In this document: in pieces, positions 28,251 through 38,335 of the stretch
How the letters are laid out: each line of letters starts with the position of its first letter
Numbering within the stretch: position 1 is the stretch's first letter
Source: Halobaculum litoreum
GTDB taxonomy: Archaea; Halobacteriota; Halobacteria; Halobacteriales; Haloferacaceae
Assembly (NCBI RefSeq): GCF_030127125.1
Contig: NZ_CP126156.1
Location: 806,001-870,000, forward strand
DNA: 64,000 nt
Reading direction: 5' to 3'
The notes under the pieces: generated by a model
What the model saw: the letters and a program-made list of their open reading frames with translations, nothing else
What the model was told of the DNA's origin: nothing
The model's database searches: none
Program-made: the position numbers and the translations under genes

Positions 28251-28844
28251 TCAGTACACCAGGTACAACAGCGCGTACACGACGACGCCGAGGGCGAACG
28301 ACACCACCCACAGCGACGCCGCCACCCGCCCGACCCGCTTGTGGGCGGTGTCGAACAGCTCCGCGACCGGCCGCGTCGCCCCCAGCGTGAGCACGTAGAC
28401 GACGAGCGGGACGCACACGACCGCCAGCAGGATGTGGACCGCCAGCAGCGGGAGGTAGACGAACCGTTCGACGACGGCCGGCCCGCCGAAGTCGGTCGTC
28501 CCGACCAACGCGATCCGGTAGAGGTAGCACACGAGGAACACGCCGAACAGGGCCGTCGAGGCGAGCATGAAGCGCCGGTGTGCGACGAAGTCGCGCCCCC
28601 GCGCCGCGCGGACACCGGCGAGGATCGTCGCGATCGCCGCCAGCGAGACGACGGCGTTGACGGTCGGGATCGCCTCGACGACGCCCGAGGGCGCCCGCGG
28701 GAGCAGTCCCGCGGGGACGAGCCCGCCGGCGGTCGCGAACACCGCCGCGAGCGCGACCGCGGAGACGGCGCCCGCGACGCCGAGGCTGTGATCGCGAACG
28801 AACCCTCGCAGCGGTCCCCCGGAGGCGGACGTGTCGGTACTCAT
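28251..28844 (-). CDS. DUF420 family membrane protein
   Basis: A 197-residue protein with about five membrane helices: SAVALAAVFATAGGLVPAG, TVNAVVSLAAIATILAGVRA, FMLASTALFGVFLVCYLYRI, LPLLAVHILLAVVCVPLVVY and SLWVVSFALGVVVYALLY. His residues in DFVAHRRFML and LLAVHILLA, plus TAHKRVG, match the DUF420 pattern. That family is linked by genome context elsewhere to cytochrome oxidase and heme functions, but no such genes are nearby here. Its role in this organism is therefore open. Confidence 0.8.
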   Translation of the reverse strand: MSTDTSASGGPLRGFVRDHSLGVAGAVSAVALAAVFATAGGLVPAGLLPRAPSGVVEAIPTVNAVVSLAAIATILAGVRAARGRDFVAHRRFMLASTALFGVFLVCYLYRIALVGTTDFGGPAVVERFVYLPLLAVHILLAVVCVPLVVYVLTLGATRPVAELFDTAHKRVGRVAASLWVVSFALGVVVYALLYLVY

Positions 28845-29004
28845 TGCCGGTCAAACGATCGGGAGCACAAAGCCGTTTTCGGGGGCGGCGCCCGACCGCC
28901 CGGGTCGCGACACCGCCGTGTGCGACTCCCCACCGAGGGGCCGACCGAATGGAAAGCCCTTTATCCGTCACCGGGGTACGACGGAACGCGTACTGACGCA
29001 CGAT

Positions 29005-29089
29005 GCGTGGGTAGCCAAGCCAGGCCAACGGCGCAGCGTTGAGGGCGCTGTCCTGTAGAGGTCCGCCGGTTCAAATCCGGTCCCACGCA
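29005..29089 (+). tRNA. tRNA-Leu (anticodon GAG)
   Basis: A class II tRNA of 85 nt. Acceptor GCGTGGG pairs with CCCACGC plus discriminator A. The D arm is AGCCAAGCCAGGCCAACGG, the anticodon arm is CAGCG-TTGAGGG-CGCTG with anticodon GAG, and a long variable arm (TCCTGTAGAGG) follows. The T arm is GCCGGTTCAAATCCGGT. No encoded CCA and no intron. A GAAAGCCCTTTATCC promoter-like element lies at 28952-28966. Confidence 0.96.
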
Positions 29090-29103
29090 TCCACACGGAT
29101 GCA

Positions 29104-29142
29104 GGTGCTGTGCGCCCCTCGGGGCGCCCTACAGACAGCACC
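29104..29142 (+). terminator. Stacked GC-rich hairpin 3' of tRNA-Leu
   Basis: GGTGCTGT (29104-29111) pairs with ACAGCACC (29135-29142). Immediately inside, GCGCCCC and GGGGCGC close a 2-nt loop (29112-29127). The 3' side carries a 7-nt bulge (CCTACAG). It starts 15 nt after the tRNA and lacks a T tract. It could be a transcription end structure, a trailer-processing element or a small RNA; the role is inferred only from structure. Confidence 0.4.
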
Positions 29143-29256
29143 CACGCACAATCCTTCGGACGGCCACCCCCGACAGCGGTCGCGCCGTCGGTCCGGCCGC
29201 GCGTCGCGGCGGACAGAGAGTAACGGTTTTCCGCGGAGCAACCGCGTCGAACTGGT

Positions 29257-29845
29257 ATGCACGCGATCACCGGCTCCGGGTGGATCGAGGTCATCTCGGG
29301 GTCGATGTTCTCCGGGAAGACCGAGGAGCTGTTGCGACGGCTCCGCCGCGCGGAGATCGCGGGTCAGGACATCGCCGTCTTCACGCCCGCGCTCGACGAC
29401 CGCTACGGCGAGACGACCATCGGCTCGCACAACGGCCGCTCGTGGGAGGCGACCGTCGTCGACAACGAGGGCGAGGGCCCGTGGGAGCTGGTCGACGAGT
29501 TGAACGGGGAGATGGTCGTCGCCATCGACGAGGCGAACTTCTTCTCCGGCGCGCTCGTCGAGGTCTGCCAGACCCTCGCCGAGGACGACCGCCGCGTCAT
29601 CGTCTCGGGCACCGACCAGACGTACCGCGGCGAGCCGTTCGACCCGCTCCCGGACCTGATGGCGGTCGCCGAGTACGTCGACAAGCTCCAAGCGATCTGC
29701 GCGGAGTGCGGCGAGCCGGCGACGCGGAACCAGCGGCTCATCGAGGGGGGAGCCCGCCCACGAGGACGACCCGACGTACCTCGTCGGCGCCGAGGAGAGC
29801 TACCAGGCGCGCTGCCGGCACTGTCACGTCGTCCGTCGCGACTGA
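29257..29845 (+). pseudogene. tdk: Thymidine kinase, one frameshift near the C-terminus
   Basis: A type II thymidine kinase (dTMP salvage) of about 195 residues. The P-loop is ISGSMFSGKTEELLRRL, the Walker-B-like motif is VVAIDEANFF, and VSGTDQTYRGEPF precedes the zinc lobe. The first zinc pair, [14 protein letters not shown], is in frame. Right after LIEG the frame is lost at a run of six G (29745-29750). Removing one G gives [19 protein letters not shown] then CRHCH, the second zinc pair, and a stop at 29845. As written, the protein ends in unrelated Arg-rich sequence to 29946. This is a one-base insertion or a sequencing error. Confidence 0.88.
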
Positions 29846-29942
29846 GGACGGTCGACACCGGTGGCACGGGGAAACGGCGACGGGCGGCCGCCCGACGCTC
29901 CGCCATCGCAACGGTCAATGTCGCGCCGCCGCAAGGGCGACC

Positions 29943-30546
29943 GTGACGACGTGGGTCGAGAACCCCGAGGGGGGGACGGGCACGCGGGCCGGCGGCGGTC
30001 GCCCGTGCGTGGGTCGAGGTGCTGGTCAGGCCGACGCGCTTCTTCCGGACGGGCGTCGCTCCGGGCGACCAAGCACCCGGGCTCGTGTTCGCCGTCTGTG
30101 TCGCCGTCGCGTTCGCCGGGGTGCAGTTCGTCCTCGACCCCGTCACGATCCCGACGGCGTTCGGCGGTCCCGGCGTGTCCGCGGCGGTGTCGCTTTTGTT
30201 CGTGGCGGTGTTCCTCGCGCCCGCCGCCCTCCACCTGACGGCGGCGCTGCAGACGGTGGTGCTGATCCTGCTGGTCCGCGACCGGGCCGGCATCAGCGAG
30301 ACGGTACAGGTGCTGGCGTACGCGAGCGCGCCGTGTGCGCTCGCCGGCCCGCCCGTCCCGGAGCTCCGAGCCGCCTGTGCGCTGTACGGGGCCGGCCTGC
30401 TCGCGCTGGGGGTCCGCGAGGTCCACGACACCTCGACCCTCCGGGCCGCGGTCGCGACCGCGCTCCCGTCGGCGCTGGTGTTCGGCGTCGGCTTCCGCGG
30501 GTTCGCGGCCGTCGAGACGCTCCTGACCCGGTGGTACATCGTCTGA
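29943..30546 (+). pseudogene. YIP1-family membrane protein, one frameshift near the N-terminus
   Basis: A membrane protein of about 200 residues. It begins at the GTG at 29943 (VTTWVENPEGG). A run of seven G at 29969-29975 shifts the frame. With six G it reads RARGPAAVARAWVEVLVRPT and continues in the long frame RFFRTGVAPGDQAPGLVFA, then four or five helices (VCVAVAFAGVQFVL, AAVSLLFVAVFLAPAALHL, TVVLILLV). The RPTRFFR opening and GISETVQVLAYASAP segment fit haloarchaeal YIP1-domain proteins, whose function is unknown. Without correction, translation could only begin inside the frame near 30019. Confidence 0.7.
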
Positions 30547-30664
30547 GCGGCCCGTCCGTCCGGCCATCCGAGCGCCGTCGTGCGATCCGCACGGAACCGG
30601 GCCGGATCCGTCGCCGTCGGCGTTTCGACAACCGTTTTAGGCAGGGGACTCTGGCTCCACACAA

Positions 30665-32803
30665 ATGGGCAAGTGTATCATCTGTGGTGCGTCCGTGGAC
30701 GGACGCATCTGCGCCTCCCACGAGGAGGACGTCGTCTTCGAGTTCCGCGGCAACGACCCCCACCAACTCGTCGGGAACCGCTTCTACAGCGGCCTCGTCG
30801 ACGGCTACGCCGACTTCGGCGTGTTCGTCGACCTGTCGTCGAACGTGACGGGGCTGCTCCACCGCTCGGAGCTCGACAAGCGGCTGGAGTCGCTCGACTG
30901 GGAGCCGGGCGACCAGGTGTTCGTCCAGGTGAAGAACGTCCGCGAGAACGGCGACGTCGACCTCGCGTGGTCGATCCGGCAGTCCGAGCGGGAGTTCCGC
31001 GGCGCGCTGGTCCAGGAGGGGACGACGGAACTGGAGCGCGACGACGGCGACGACGGCGACGACGACGCGGGCGGCGTGGTCCACAAGCCGACCCCCGACA
31101 GCCCCGGGGAGACCGGCGACGACGCGGACGAAAGCACCGAGTCGGCCGCCGACTCGGCCGCCGGGACGGACGCCGACGACGGCGGCTCCGACGCCGTGAC
31201 GGACGCGTCCGGCGGCGACGACTCGGCCGCCGACGCCGACGCCACCGACGACGGGGACGACGTCGACGCCGTCCGCGACCGGAAGCAGGCGACGCCTGAC
31301 GGCGAGGTCGAGCGCGTCGCCATCGGCACGCTCTCCGACCGCGTCGGCGAGTCGGTCCGCATCGAGGGCGAGGTCGTCGGCGCGCGCCAGACGGGCGGGC
31401 CGACCGTGTTCGAACTGCGCGACGAGACGGGCGTCGTCGACTGCGCGGCGTTCGTGCAGGCCGGCGTCCGCGCGTACCCCGAGATCGAGGTCGGCGACGT
31501 GGTCCGCCTCGACGGCGAGGTCGAGGTGCGCCGCAACGAGATCCAGGTGGAGACGGAGGCGCTCGCGGCGCTAGAGGGAAACGAAGCTGAGGCGGTCCAG
31601 CGCCGCCTCGCGGACGCCGTCACCGACGAGGCGCGCCCCGACGACCTCGTCACGCTGGGCGACCACGACGCCGTCGACGCCGTGGCCGACGACCTGCTCG
31701 ACGCCGCCGAGGCGGTCCGCCGGGCGGTCATCGAGTCGCGCCCCGTCGTCGTCCGACACGCGGCGACCGCCGACGGCTACGTCGCCGGCGCCGCCGTCGA
31801 GCGCGCGGTGCTCCCGCTCGTCCGCGAGGAGCACGCCAAGAGCGACGCGGAGTACCACTACTTCACCCGCCGGCCGCTCGACGAGCCGGTGTACGACATG
31901 GACGCGGCGACCAAGGACGCGACGCGGATGCTCCAGGACCGCGACCGCCACGGCGAGCAGCTGCCGCTCGTGCTCCTCGTCGGGACGGGCTCGACGCGCG
32001 AGTCGATGGACGGGCTCGACCTGCTGGGCGTGTACGACGCCGAGCGCGTCGTCGTCGACGCGGCCGCGGCCGACCCCGAGATCGCCGAGGCCGTCGCGAC
32101 GGTCGTCAACCCCGGGATCGCCGGCGCCGACGCGGCCGACCTGACGACCGGCGCGCTGGCGACGGTGCTCGCGGCGACGGTCAACCCCGACGTGTCGGAC
32201 GACCTCGCGCACCTCCCCGCGGTCAGCTACTGGGCGGACGCCCCCGAGACGTACACCGCCCTCGCCGACGAGGCGGGGCGCGACGCCGAGCGCGTCGCCG
32301 AACTGCGCGAGGCCGTGGCGCTGGAGGCGTACTACCAGAGCTACCAGGACAAGCGCGAGCTCATCACGGACATCCTGTTCGGCGCCGAGGGCGGCGACCT
32401 CGCGGGCCACATCGCCGGGCAGTTCCGCGAGAAGCTGGAGACGGAACTCGACACCGCCGAGGCCAACATCGAGGAGCGCGAGGTCGACGGCCTCACCTTC
32501 GCGACGCTGGACGCCGACGCGTACAGCCACCGGTTCGACTTCCCCTCGACGACCCTGCTGGCGGACGAACTCCAGCGCCGTGGCGACCGCGACGCGACGG
32601 TCGTGTACGGCACCGACGAACTGTACGTCCGCGCCGACGACGCCGTCGACGTGCGCGAGGCCGCCGGCGACGCGACGATGGCGGTGCCCGACGCGGGCGT
32701 CACCGCCGTCGGCGTCCGCCAGGGCCGCGTCGAGTACCTCGCCGGCCGCCGCGACGCCGTGGTCGACGCGGTCGTCGACGCCGTCGCGGGCCAGCTGCAC
32801 TGA
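30665..32803 (+). CDS. RecJ/DHH-like protein with S1 and OB domains, catalytic motifs degenerate
   Basis: A 712-residue protein. An N-terminal zinc knuckle (KCIICGASVDGRICASH) leads into an S1 RNA-binding domain at about residues 35-105 (SGLVDGYADFGVFVDL, DVDLAWSIRQ). An acidic low-complexity linker (about 115-205), an OB-fold (VGESVRIEGEVVGARQTGG) and a RecJ-like DHH/DHHA1 region follow. Active RecJ enzymes have HxDxDG and DHH. Here the first reads HAATADG (about 365) and the second VDAAAAD (about 464), so the metal-binding Asp/His set is lost. It probably acts as a non-catalytic nucleic-acid-binding partner, as in some archaeal RecJ paralogs. A GTTTTAGGC promoter-like box lies at about 30634-30642. 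Confidence 0.82.
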   Translation: MGKCIICGASVDGRICASHEEDVVFEFRGNDPHQLVGNRFYSGLVDGYADFGVFVDLSSNVTGLLHRSELDKRLESLDWEPGDQVFVQVKNVRENGDVDLAWSIRQSEREFRGALVQEGTTELERDDGDDGDDDAGGVVHKPTPDSPGETGDDADESTESAADSAAGTDADDGGSDAVTDASGGDDSAADADATDDGDDVDAVRDRKQATPDGEVERVAIGTLSDRVGESVRIEGEVVGARQTGGPTVFELRDETGVVDCAAFVQAGVRAYPEIEVGDVVRLDGEVEVRRNEIQVETEALAALEGNEAEAVQRRLADAVTDEARPDDLVTLGDHDAVDAVADDLLDAAEAVRRAVIESRPVVVRHAATADGYVAGAAVERAVLPLVREEHAKSDAEYHYFTRRPLDEPVYDMDAATKDATRMLQDRDRHGEQLPLVLLVGTGSTRESMDGLDLLGVYDAERVVVDAAAADPEIAEAVATVVNPGIAGADAADLTTGALATVLAATVNPDVSDDLAHLPAVSYWADAPETYTALADEAGRDAERVAELREAVALEAYYQSYQDKRELITDILFGAEGGDLAGHIAGQFREKLETELDTAEANIEEREVDGLTFATLDADAYSHRFDFPSTTLLADELQRRGDRDATVVYGTDELYVRADDAVDVREAAGDATMAVPDAGVTAVGVRQGRVEYLAGRRDAVVDAVVDAVAGQLH

Positions 32804-32953
32804 CGCGGCCCCGGACGCGACGCTCGTCCACCTCGCGGTTCTCCCGTGCCCGTCGGCCGGCCAGCGGCGCGTCGGCCCGGCGATCCACGAGCCACCGCCC
32901 GGGCACCCACCCGAACGAAACCCTTAGGCCCCGAACGCGACCAGTCACACCCA

Positions 32954-34699
32954 ATGAGCGGGACCGCGGACTCGGATCCTGAGCTGTCGGCGTTCGCCGA
33001 GGAGTCCGACGAACCGGCGGCGTTCGAGCGGGCCTGCGCGCACCTCGTCGAGCGCATCCTCGACGGCGAGATCGACCGGGACGACCTCGAGTCCGCCAAG
33101 CTCGAGGCGTGCTCTGAGTTCTCCTCCCCGAAGGTGCCACAGAACACGGACCTCCTCCAGCGGGCCCCGGAGGGCCGCCGCGAGGCGGTCCGCGAGGTCG
33201 TCCGCCGCAAACCGGTCCGGACGGCGTCGGGCGTGTCGCCGGTCGCGATCATGACGGCCCCGCACATGTGCCCCCACGGGAAGTGCCTCTACTGCCCCGG
33301 CGGGCCCGCCTCCGAGTTCGACTCCTCCCAGAGCTACACCGGCCACGAGCCGGCGGCCGCCCGCGGCCAGCAGAACGACTACGACCCGTACGGGCAGGTG
33401 ACCCTCCGGCTCGAACAGCTCCGCCACATCGGTCACCCCGTCGACAAGGCGGAGCTGATCCTGATGGGCGGGACGATGACGGCGCGCTCGCACGACTACC
33501 AGGAGTGGTTCGTCAAGCGGGCGTTACAGGCGATGAACGAGTACGACACCGACGCGCGCCCGAACCCCGCGGAGGGCCGGAGCTTCGCGCAGGACGCGGA
33601 CGAGTACGACTTCGAGTACCTCGAGGACGTGAAGTCGCGCAACGAGTCGGCGGACGTCCGCTGCGTCGGGATCACGTTCGAGACGAAGCCCGACTGGTGC
33701 GACCCCGAGCAGATCGACCGGATGCTGAAGCTCGGCGGGACGAAAGTCGAGGTCGGGGTGCAGACGACGTACGAGCGGGTGAACCGCGAGATGCACCGCG
33801 GCCACGGCAACCAGGCGTCGATCGACGCGAACCGTCGCCTGCGCGACGCGGGGTTCAAGGTGGGGTTCCACATGATGCCGGGCCAGCCGGGGATGAGCCG
33901 CGAGATGTGTCGGGAGGACTTCCGCCAGCTGTTCGCGAACGCCGACTGGCGCCCGGACTACCTCAAGATCTACCCGACGCTCGTGGTGCGCGGCACCCGC
34001 GTGTACGACGCGTGGCGCCGCGACGAGTTCGAGCCGCTGGACAACGAGGCGGCCGCCGACCTCGTCGCCGACGCGATGAACGAGATCCCGAAGTACTGCC
34101 GCCTCCAGCGCGTCCAGCGCGACATCCCGGCGGACTTCATCGACGCCGGCGTCTGGAAGTCGAACCTCCGCCAGCTCGCCGAACAGCGGGCCGCCGAGAA
34201 GGGGTACGAGCTCCGGGACGTCCGCGCCCGCGAGGTCGGCCACAACGACGCCGACCCGACCCCCGAGGACGTGGAACTCGACGTGACCACCTACGAGTCC
34301 GGCGGCGGCATCGAACACTTCGTCAGCTTCGAGGACACCGCACAGGACCTGCTCGTCGGCTTCTGCCGCCTCCGGTTCCCCTCGTACTCGCACGCCGCCC
34401 CGGGCGCGGGCCCCGCGGCCGACGGCGACGCGGTCCGGCGCGAACTGGAGGACGCCGCGCTCGTCCGGGAGCTCCACGTGTACGGCTCGCCCGCGACGTT
34501 CGACGGCGGCGACGACGGACGCGACGGCGACTGGCAACACCGCGGCTACGGCCGCCGACTGCTGCGCGAAGCCGAGGACATCGCCGCCGACGCGGGGTTC
34601 CCGAAACTGTCGGTCATCTCCGGGATCGGCGTGCGCGGCTACTACCGCGACAAGCTCGGCTACTACCAGGACGGGCCGTACGTGAGCCGTCGCCTGTAG
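32954..34699 (+). CDS. elp3: Elp3: tRNA wobble-uridine modification radical SAM/acetyltransferase
   Basis: A 581-residue stand-alone archaeal Elp3 that builds the carboxymethyl side chain on U34 of tRNAs from acetyl-CoA. The radical SAM cluster motif is APHMCPHGKCLYCPGG. GGTMTARSHDYQEWFVK and GVQTTYERVNREMHRGHG follow in the barrel. The C-terminal GNAT domain has HRGYGRRLLREAEDIA with the acetyl-CoA-binding pattern, then GVRGYYRDKLGYYQDGPYV. I start at the ATG at 32954. The frame is open further upstream but is not conserved-looking. It is a single gene with CTTAGG-type promoter sequence about 25 bp upstream. Confidence 0.95.
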   Translation: MSGTADSDPELSAFAEESDEPAAFERACAHLVERILDGEIDRDDLESAKLEACSEFSSPKVPQNTDLLQRAPEGRREAVREVVRRKPVRTASGVSPVAIMTAPHMCPHGKCLYCPGGPASEFDSSQSYTGHEPAAARGQQNDYDPYGQVTLRLEQLRHIGHPVDKAELILMGGTMTARSHDYQEWFVKRALQAMNEYDTDARPNPAEGRSFAQDADEYDFEYLEDVKSRNESADVRCVGITFETKPDWCDPEQIDRMLKLGGTKVEVGVQTTYERVNREMHRGHGNQASIDANRRLRDAGFKVGFHMMPGQPGMSREMCREDFRQLFANADWRPDYLKIYPTLVVRGTRVYDAWRRDEFEPLDNEAAADLVADAMNEIPKYCRLQRVQRDIPADFIDAGVWKSNLRQLAEQRAAEKGYELRDVRAREVGHNDADPTPEDVELDVTTYESGGGIEHFVSFEDTAQDLLVGFCRLRFPSYSHAAPGAGPAADGDAVRRELEDAALVRELHVYGSPATFDGGDDGRDGDWQHRGYGRRLLREAEDIAADAGFPKLSVISGIGVRGYYRDKLGYYQDGPYVSRRL

Positions 34700-34814
34700 C
34701 ACGGCCGCCGCTCCCGCCGACCGCGCGGAGCGACCGGCCGCCCGCTCGACGGGCCCGCGTCGGCGCAGGGACGCGTACCGATCGACTTTTTGCGACCTGT
34801 CGGCTCCCACGACT

Positions 34815-36011
34815 GTGCAGGGTACCTTCGTCGTGCAGTTGCGGAACACGCTTGAGGGGTTCGTCACCACCGAGGCGCGCCTCGCGGTGACGGTCGTCCT
34901 CCTCACGGCGGCCGCGGTCACCGCCCTGTTGTTGGCGCCGCGTGTCGTCCGGACGGTCCACCGCGTGACGCGCGACCGAGTGCTCGCCGACGAGCGCGTC
35001 CCGGTGCAGGCGTCGGAGTTCGACTGGGGGCTCCCGGTCACGGCGGTCGTCCGAACGCTCCAGTTCGCCGTGCTCATCGGCTGCGGCCTCGCCGTGCTCG
35101 TGGTGTGGGGGTTCGCGGACCTCGCGCTCCTCGCCGTCGACACGATGGCCGCGACGGTCCCGCGGATCGTCCAGGTCCTCGTCACCGTCGGTATCGTCGG
35201 CGGCGCGCTCGTCGGGATCGACGTGCTGGAGTCGCGACTCGACGACTACGCCGACGAGTCGGACGCGATCAACCAACACCAGAAGGGGATCGTATTCCGG
35301 GTGCTCCAGGTGGCGGTGCTCGCCGGGGCCGTGGTGGGGAGCCTCACCGTCTGGGGGGTGAACCTCGGCGGCCTGCTCGTCGGCGCCGGGTTCCTCGGCA
35401 TCGTCATCGGCACCGCCGCGCGGACGACCATCGGCTCGCTCATCGCGGGGTTCGTCCTCATGTTCTCCCGGCCGTTCGAGTTGGGCGACTGGGTCGAGAT
35501 CGACGGCGAGGAGGGGATCGTCGCCGACATCACCGTGATCAACACGCGCATCCGCACCGCCGACGGCGAGGTCGTCGTCATCCCGAACGAGCGGGTCGCG
35601 AACGCGACCGTCTCCAACCGGACCCGCCTCGGCCAACTCCGGCTGTCGGTCGACGTGGGCGTCGACTACGACGCCGGCGTCGACCGCGCGGAGTCGGTCG
35701 TCGCCGACGCGCTCGCGGAGGTAGCGCCCATCGAGTCGAACCCGCCGCCCCAGGTGTTCCCGAAGTCGCTGGGCGACTCCGCGGTCGTGCTGGAGTGCCG
35801 GTTCTGGATCGAGCACCCGAGCGCGCCGCGGCGCACCCTCGCGAAGGCGGCCGTCGTGCGCGACGTGAAGGCCGCCCTCGACGAGGCGGGCATCAAGATC
35901 CCGTACCCGCAGCGCGAACTGTCCGGACGCACGGAGACGGGCGGGTTCCGCGTCGCCGAGGAGGGCGCCGACCGCCCGGTCGCGGCGACGCCCGACGCCT
36001 CCGACGACTGA
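34815..36011 (+). CDS. MscS-family mechanosensitive ion channel (long form)
   Basis: A 398-residue membrane protein with four or five N-terminal helices and the MscS core. The pore helix is VGAGFLGIVIGTAARTTIGS with its Gly/Ala pattern. Next come FVLMFSRPFELGDWVEIDG, IRTADGEVVVIPNERVANA and VSNRTRLGQLRL of the beta domain. The C-terminal alpha/beta domain is RLSVDVGVDYDAGVD to DEAGIKIPYPQREL. It releases solutes on hypo-osmotic shock, an obvious need for a halophile. It starts at GTG 34815. A second MscS-type gene is at 51101. Confidence 0.9.
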   Translation: MQGTFVVQLRNTLEGFVTTEARLAVTVVLLTAAAVTALLLAPRVVRTVHRVTRDRVLADERVPVQASEFDWGLPVTAVVRTLQFAVLIGCGLAVLVVWGFADLALLAVDTMAATVPRIVQVLVTVGIVGGALVGIDVLESRLDDYADESDAINQHQKGIVFRVLQVAVLAGAVVGSLTVWGVNLGGLLVGAGFLGIVIGTAARTTIGSLIAGFVLMFSRPFELGDWVEIDGEEGIVADITVINTRIRTADGEVVVIPNERVANATVSNRTRLGQLRLSVDVGVDYDAGVDRAESVVADALAEVAPIESNPPPQVFPKSLGDSAVVLECRFWIEHPSAPRRTLAKAAVVRDVKAALDEAGIKIPYPQRELSGRTETGGFRVAEEGADRPVAATPDASDD

Positions 36012-36100
36012 CGCCGCCCCCGCCCGCCCTCGCGACCGCGCCGCCGCGGCGGCCGGCCGGGACCGATAGCTTTTGTGTCGAACCGCGTGGTGGGACGAGC

Positions 36101-36940
36101 GTGCTCGAAGAGCAGTTCGTGGACCTCGTCGGGACGGACCCCGTCGTCCAGGCGCTGGTCGGCGGCGTCGTCATCGCCGGGCTGAACATGGTGGGCGCGG
36201 TCACGGTGCTGGCCGTCCGCGACCCCGGCGAACGCGCGCTCGACACCGCGCTCGGCTTTGCCGCCGGCGTGATGCTCGCGGCGTCGTTCACCTCGCTCAT
36301 CGTCCCCGGTATCGATCTCACGGAGGTCGTCGTGCCCGGCGTCCCCGCGACGGGGCTGCTCTCGCCGGTGCCGGTGCTCGTGGGCATCCTCCTCGGCGCG
36401 GCCGTCCTCGACCGGGCCGACCGCTGGGTGCCGCACGTCCACGTGTTGATCACGGGCCGCGAGCGCGACGACCAGACCGTCACCGACGCCAAGGTCGCCT
36501 CGGTGATCCTGTTCATCGTCGCGATCACGATCCACAACATGCCCGAGGGACTCGCCGTCGGCGTCGGCTTCGGCTCCGGCAACGTCGCCAACGGGCTCGC
36601 CCTCATGATCGCGATCGGCATCCAGAACATCCCGGAGGGGCTGGCCGTCTCGATCGCCGCGATCAACGCGGGGTTCGACCGGTCCTCCTACGCCGTCCTC
36701 ACCGGGATCCGTTCGGGGCTGGTGGAGATCCCGCTCACGGTGCTGGGGGCGTTCGCGGTCGTCGCGGTCGAGCCGGTCCTCCCGTACGCCATGGGGTTCG
36801 CGGCGGGCGCGATGCTGTTCGTCATCTCCGACGAGATCCTCCCGGAGACGCACTCGCGGGGCCACGAGCGCGAGGCGACGCTCGGGACGATGGTCGGGGT
36901 GGTCGTGATGCTGTACCTCGACGTGGCGCTCGCCGCGTAA
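36101..36940 (+). CDS. ZIP-family divalent metal transporter
   Basis: A 279-residue membrane protein with about eight helices. The metal-binding helices carry [19 protein letters not shown] and [15 protein letters not shown], the ZIP H-N-x-P-E-G signatures that take up zinc or iron. [21 protein letters not shown] and [20 protein letters not shown] complete the fold. The cytoplasmic loop is short, [14 protein letters not shown], as in ZupT/GufA types. The start is taken as GTG at 36101 ([12 protein letters not shown]). It follows the MscS gene by 89 bp on the same strand. Confidence 0.9.
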   Translation: MLEEQFVDLVGTDPVVQALVGGVVIAGLNMVGAVTVLAVRDPGERALDTALGFAAGVMLAASFTSLIVPGIDLTEVVVPGVPATGLLSPVPVLVGILLGAAVLDRADRWVPHVHVLITGRERDDQTVTDAKVASVILFIVAITIHNMPEGLAVGVGFGSGNVANGLALMIAIGIQNIPEGLAVSIAAINAGFDRSSYAVLTGIRSGLVEIPLTVLGAFAVVAVEPVLPYAMGFAAGAMLFVISDEILPETHSRGHEREATLGTMVGVVVMLYLDVALAA

Positions 36941-36984
36941 CCCTCCTCGCTCGTCCGCGTCCGTGGGCGGGCGACGCTACTCGG

Positions 36985-38244
36985 CTACTCGGCGCCCGCG
37001 GTCTCGGCCAGCGCGCCCGCGAGCACCCGCGTCGCGTCGGCGCAGTCGTCCCAGTCGGTCCACTCGCGGGGGTTGTGGCTGATGCCGTCCCGCGAGGGGG
37101 CGAACAGGAGGCTCGCGTCCGTCACGCTCGCGACGTGCATCGTGTCGTGGGCGGCGCCGGAGTGCAGGTCCATCGTCTCCAGCCCGGCGGCCTCGCCCGC
37201 GCGGTGGGCCGCCTCGCGGAGGCGCTCGGCCATCGGGGTCGGCGCGAGGTCGAACGGGCGCGAGCACGCGGTGTCGACGCCGCGCTCGTCCTCCAGCCGG
37301 GCGAGCGCGTCGCGGACGGCGTCGACGATCGCCTCCATCGACCCGTACTCGGCGTCGCGGACGTCGACGCCGGCCTCGACGCGGCCGGGGACGACGTTCG
37401 TGGCGTTCGGCGACACGTCGAGCGAGCCGACGGTGCCGACGGCGGAGTCGCTCGTCGTGTCGACCACGTCGGTGGCGGCCGCCTCCACGTCGAGCACGAG
37501 CTCGGCGGCGGCCGCGAGCGCGTCCGTCCGGTCGTGCATGTGGGTCGCGCCCGCGTGGTTCGCCTCGCCGCGGATCTCCACGTCGAGGTGGGTGATCCCG
37601 GTGATGGTGGTGACGACGCCGACCGGGACGCCCGCCGCCTCCAGCGCCGTGTCCTGTTCGATGTGGAGCTCGTAGAAGGCGTCCCAGCCGCTCGCGTCGA
37701 GCCGCCCCTCGCCCCGGAAGCCGATCGACTCCAGCGCCTCGCCGAGCGTCACGCCGTCGTCGTCCTCGAGCGCGAGCGCCTCGTCGACGGTGCGCTCCCC
37801 GACCGCGACCGACGAACCGAGCAGCCCGTCGGCGAAGCGTTGACCCTCCTCCTCGGTGAACGAGACGACGACCACGGGCCGGTCGGGTGTGACGCCGGCG
37901 TCCCGCATCGCGCGGACGGCCTCCAGCGCGGCGTACACGCCGAGCGGGCCGTCGAAGATGCCGCCCTCCGGGACCGAGTCGAGGTGGCTCCCGGCGGCGA
38001 CCGGCGCGGCCTCGGAGTCGGCGCCCTCGGGCACCCACCGGCCGGCGACGTTGCCGACGGCGTCGACGGTCACGTCGAGGCCGGCGGCGTCCAGCCGGTC
38101 GACGAGGTACTCGCGGGCGCGGCGGTTCGCCTCGGTGCCGGCGAGGACGGTCCGGCCCCGTCCCGCGGCGGCGTCGACGTCGCCGAAGGCGGCGGTCGCT
38201 TCGATGTCGTCGCGGAGACGGTCGGCGTCGACGGGGAGGTCCAT
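36985..38244 (-). CDS. M20-type Zn-dependent amidohydrolase (carbamoylase/allantoate family)
   Basis: A 419-residue hydrolase of the N-carbamoyl-L-amino-acid/allantoate amidohydrolase group in the M20 peptidase clan. Metal ligands are visible in [20 protein letters not shown] (His and bridging Asp) and [16 protein letters not shown] (Glu pair). [11 protein letters not shown] supplies the next His and [13 protein letters not shown] the last. The dimerisation domain holds [20 protein letters not shown]. It probably hydrolyses N-carbamoyl or ureido compounds in nitrogen salvage, but the substrate is not proven by sequence. It diverges from thrS. Confidence 0.88.
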   Translation of the reverse strand: MDLPVDADRLRDDIEATAAFGDVDAAAGRGRTVLAGTEANRRAREYLVDRLDAAGLDVTVDAVGNVAGRWVPEGADSEAAPVAAGSHLDSVPEGGIFDGPLGVYAALEAVRAMRDAGVTPDRPVVVVSFTEEEGQRFADGLLGSSVAVGERTVDEALALEDDDGVTLGEALESIGFRGEGRLDASGWDAFYELHIEQDTALEAAGVPVGVVTTITGITHLDVEIRGEANHAGATHMHDRTDALAAAAELVLDVEAAATDVVDTTSDSAVGTVGSLDVSPNATNVVPGRVEAGVDVRDAEYGSMEAIVDAVRDALARLEDERGVDTACSRPFDLAPTPMAERLREAAHRAGEAAGLETMDLHSGAAHDTMHVASVTDASLLFAPSRDGISHNPREWTDWDDCADATRVLAGALAETAGAE

Positions 38245-38335
38245 GTCGACGGGTCGGGCCCGCGGGTGTTGGCTCTTTCCGAAGCGGCCGTCGCCGGGCG
38301 GATCCGGAGCCGCCGTCGCGGCGGTTCACACGGTT

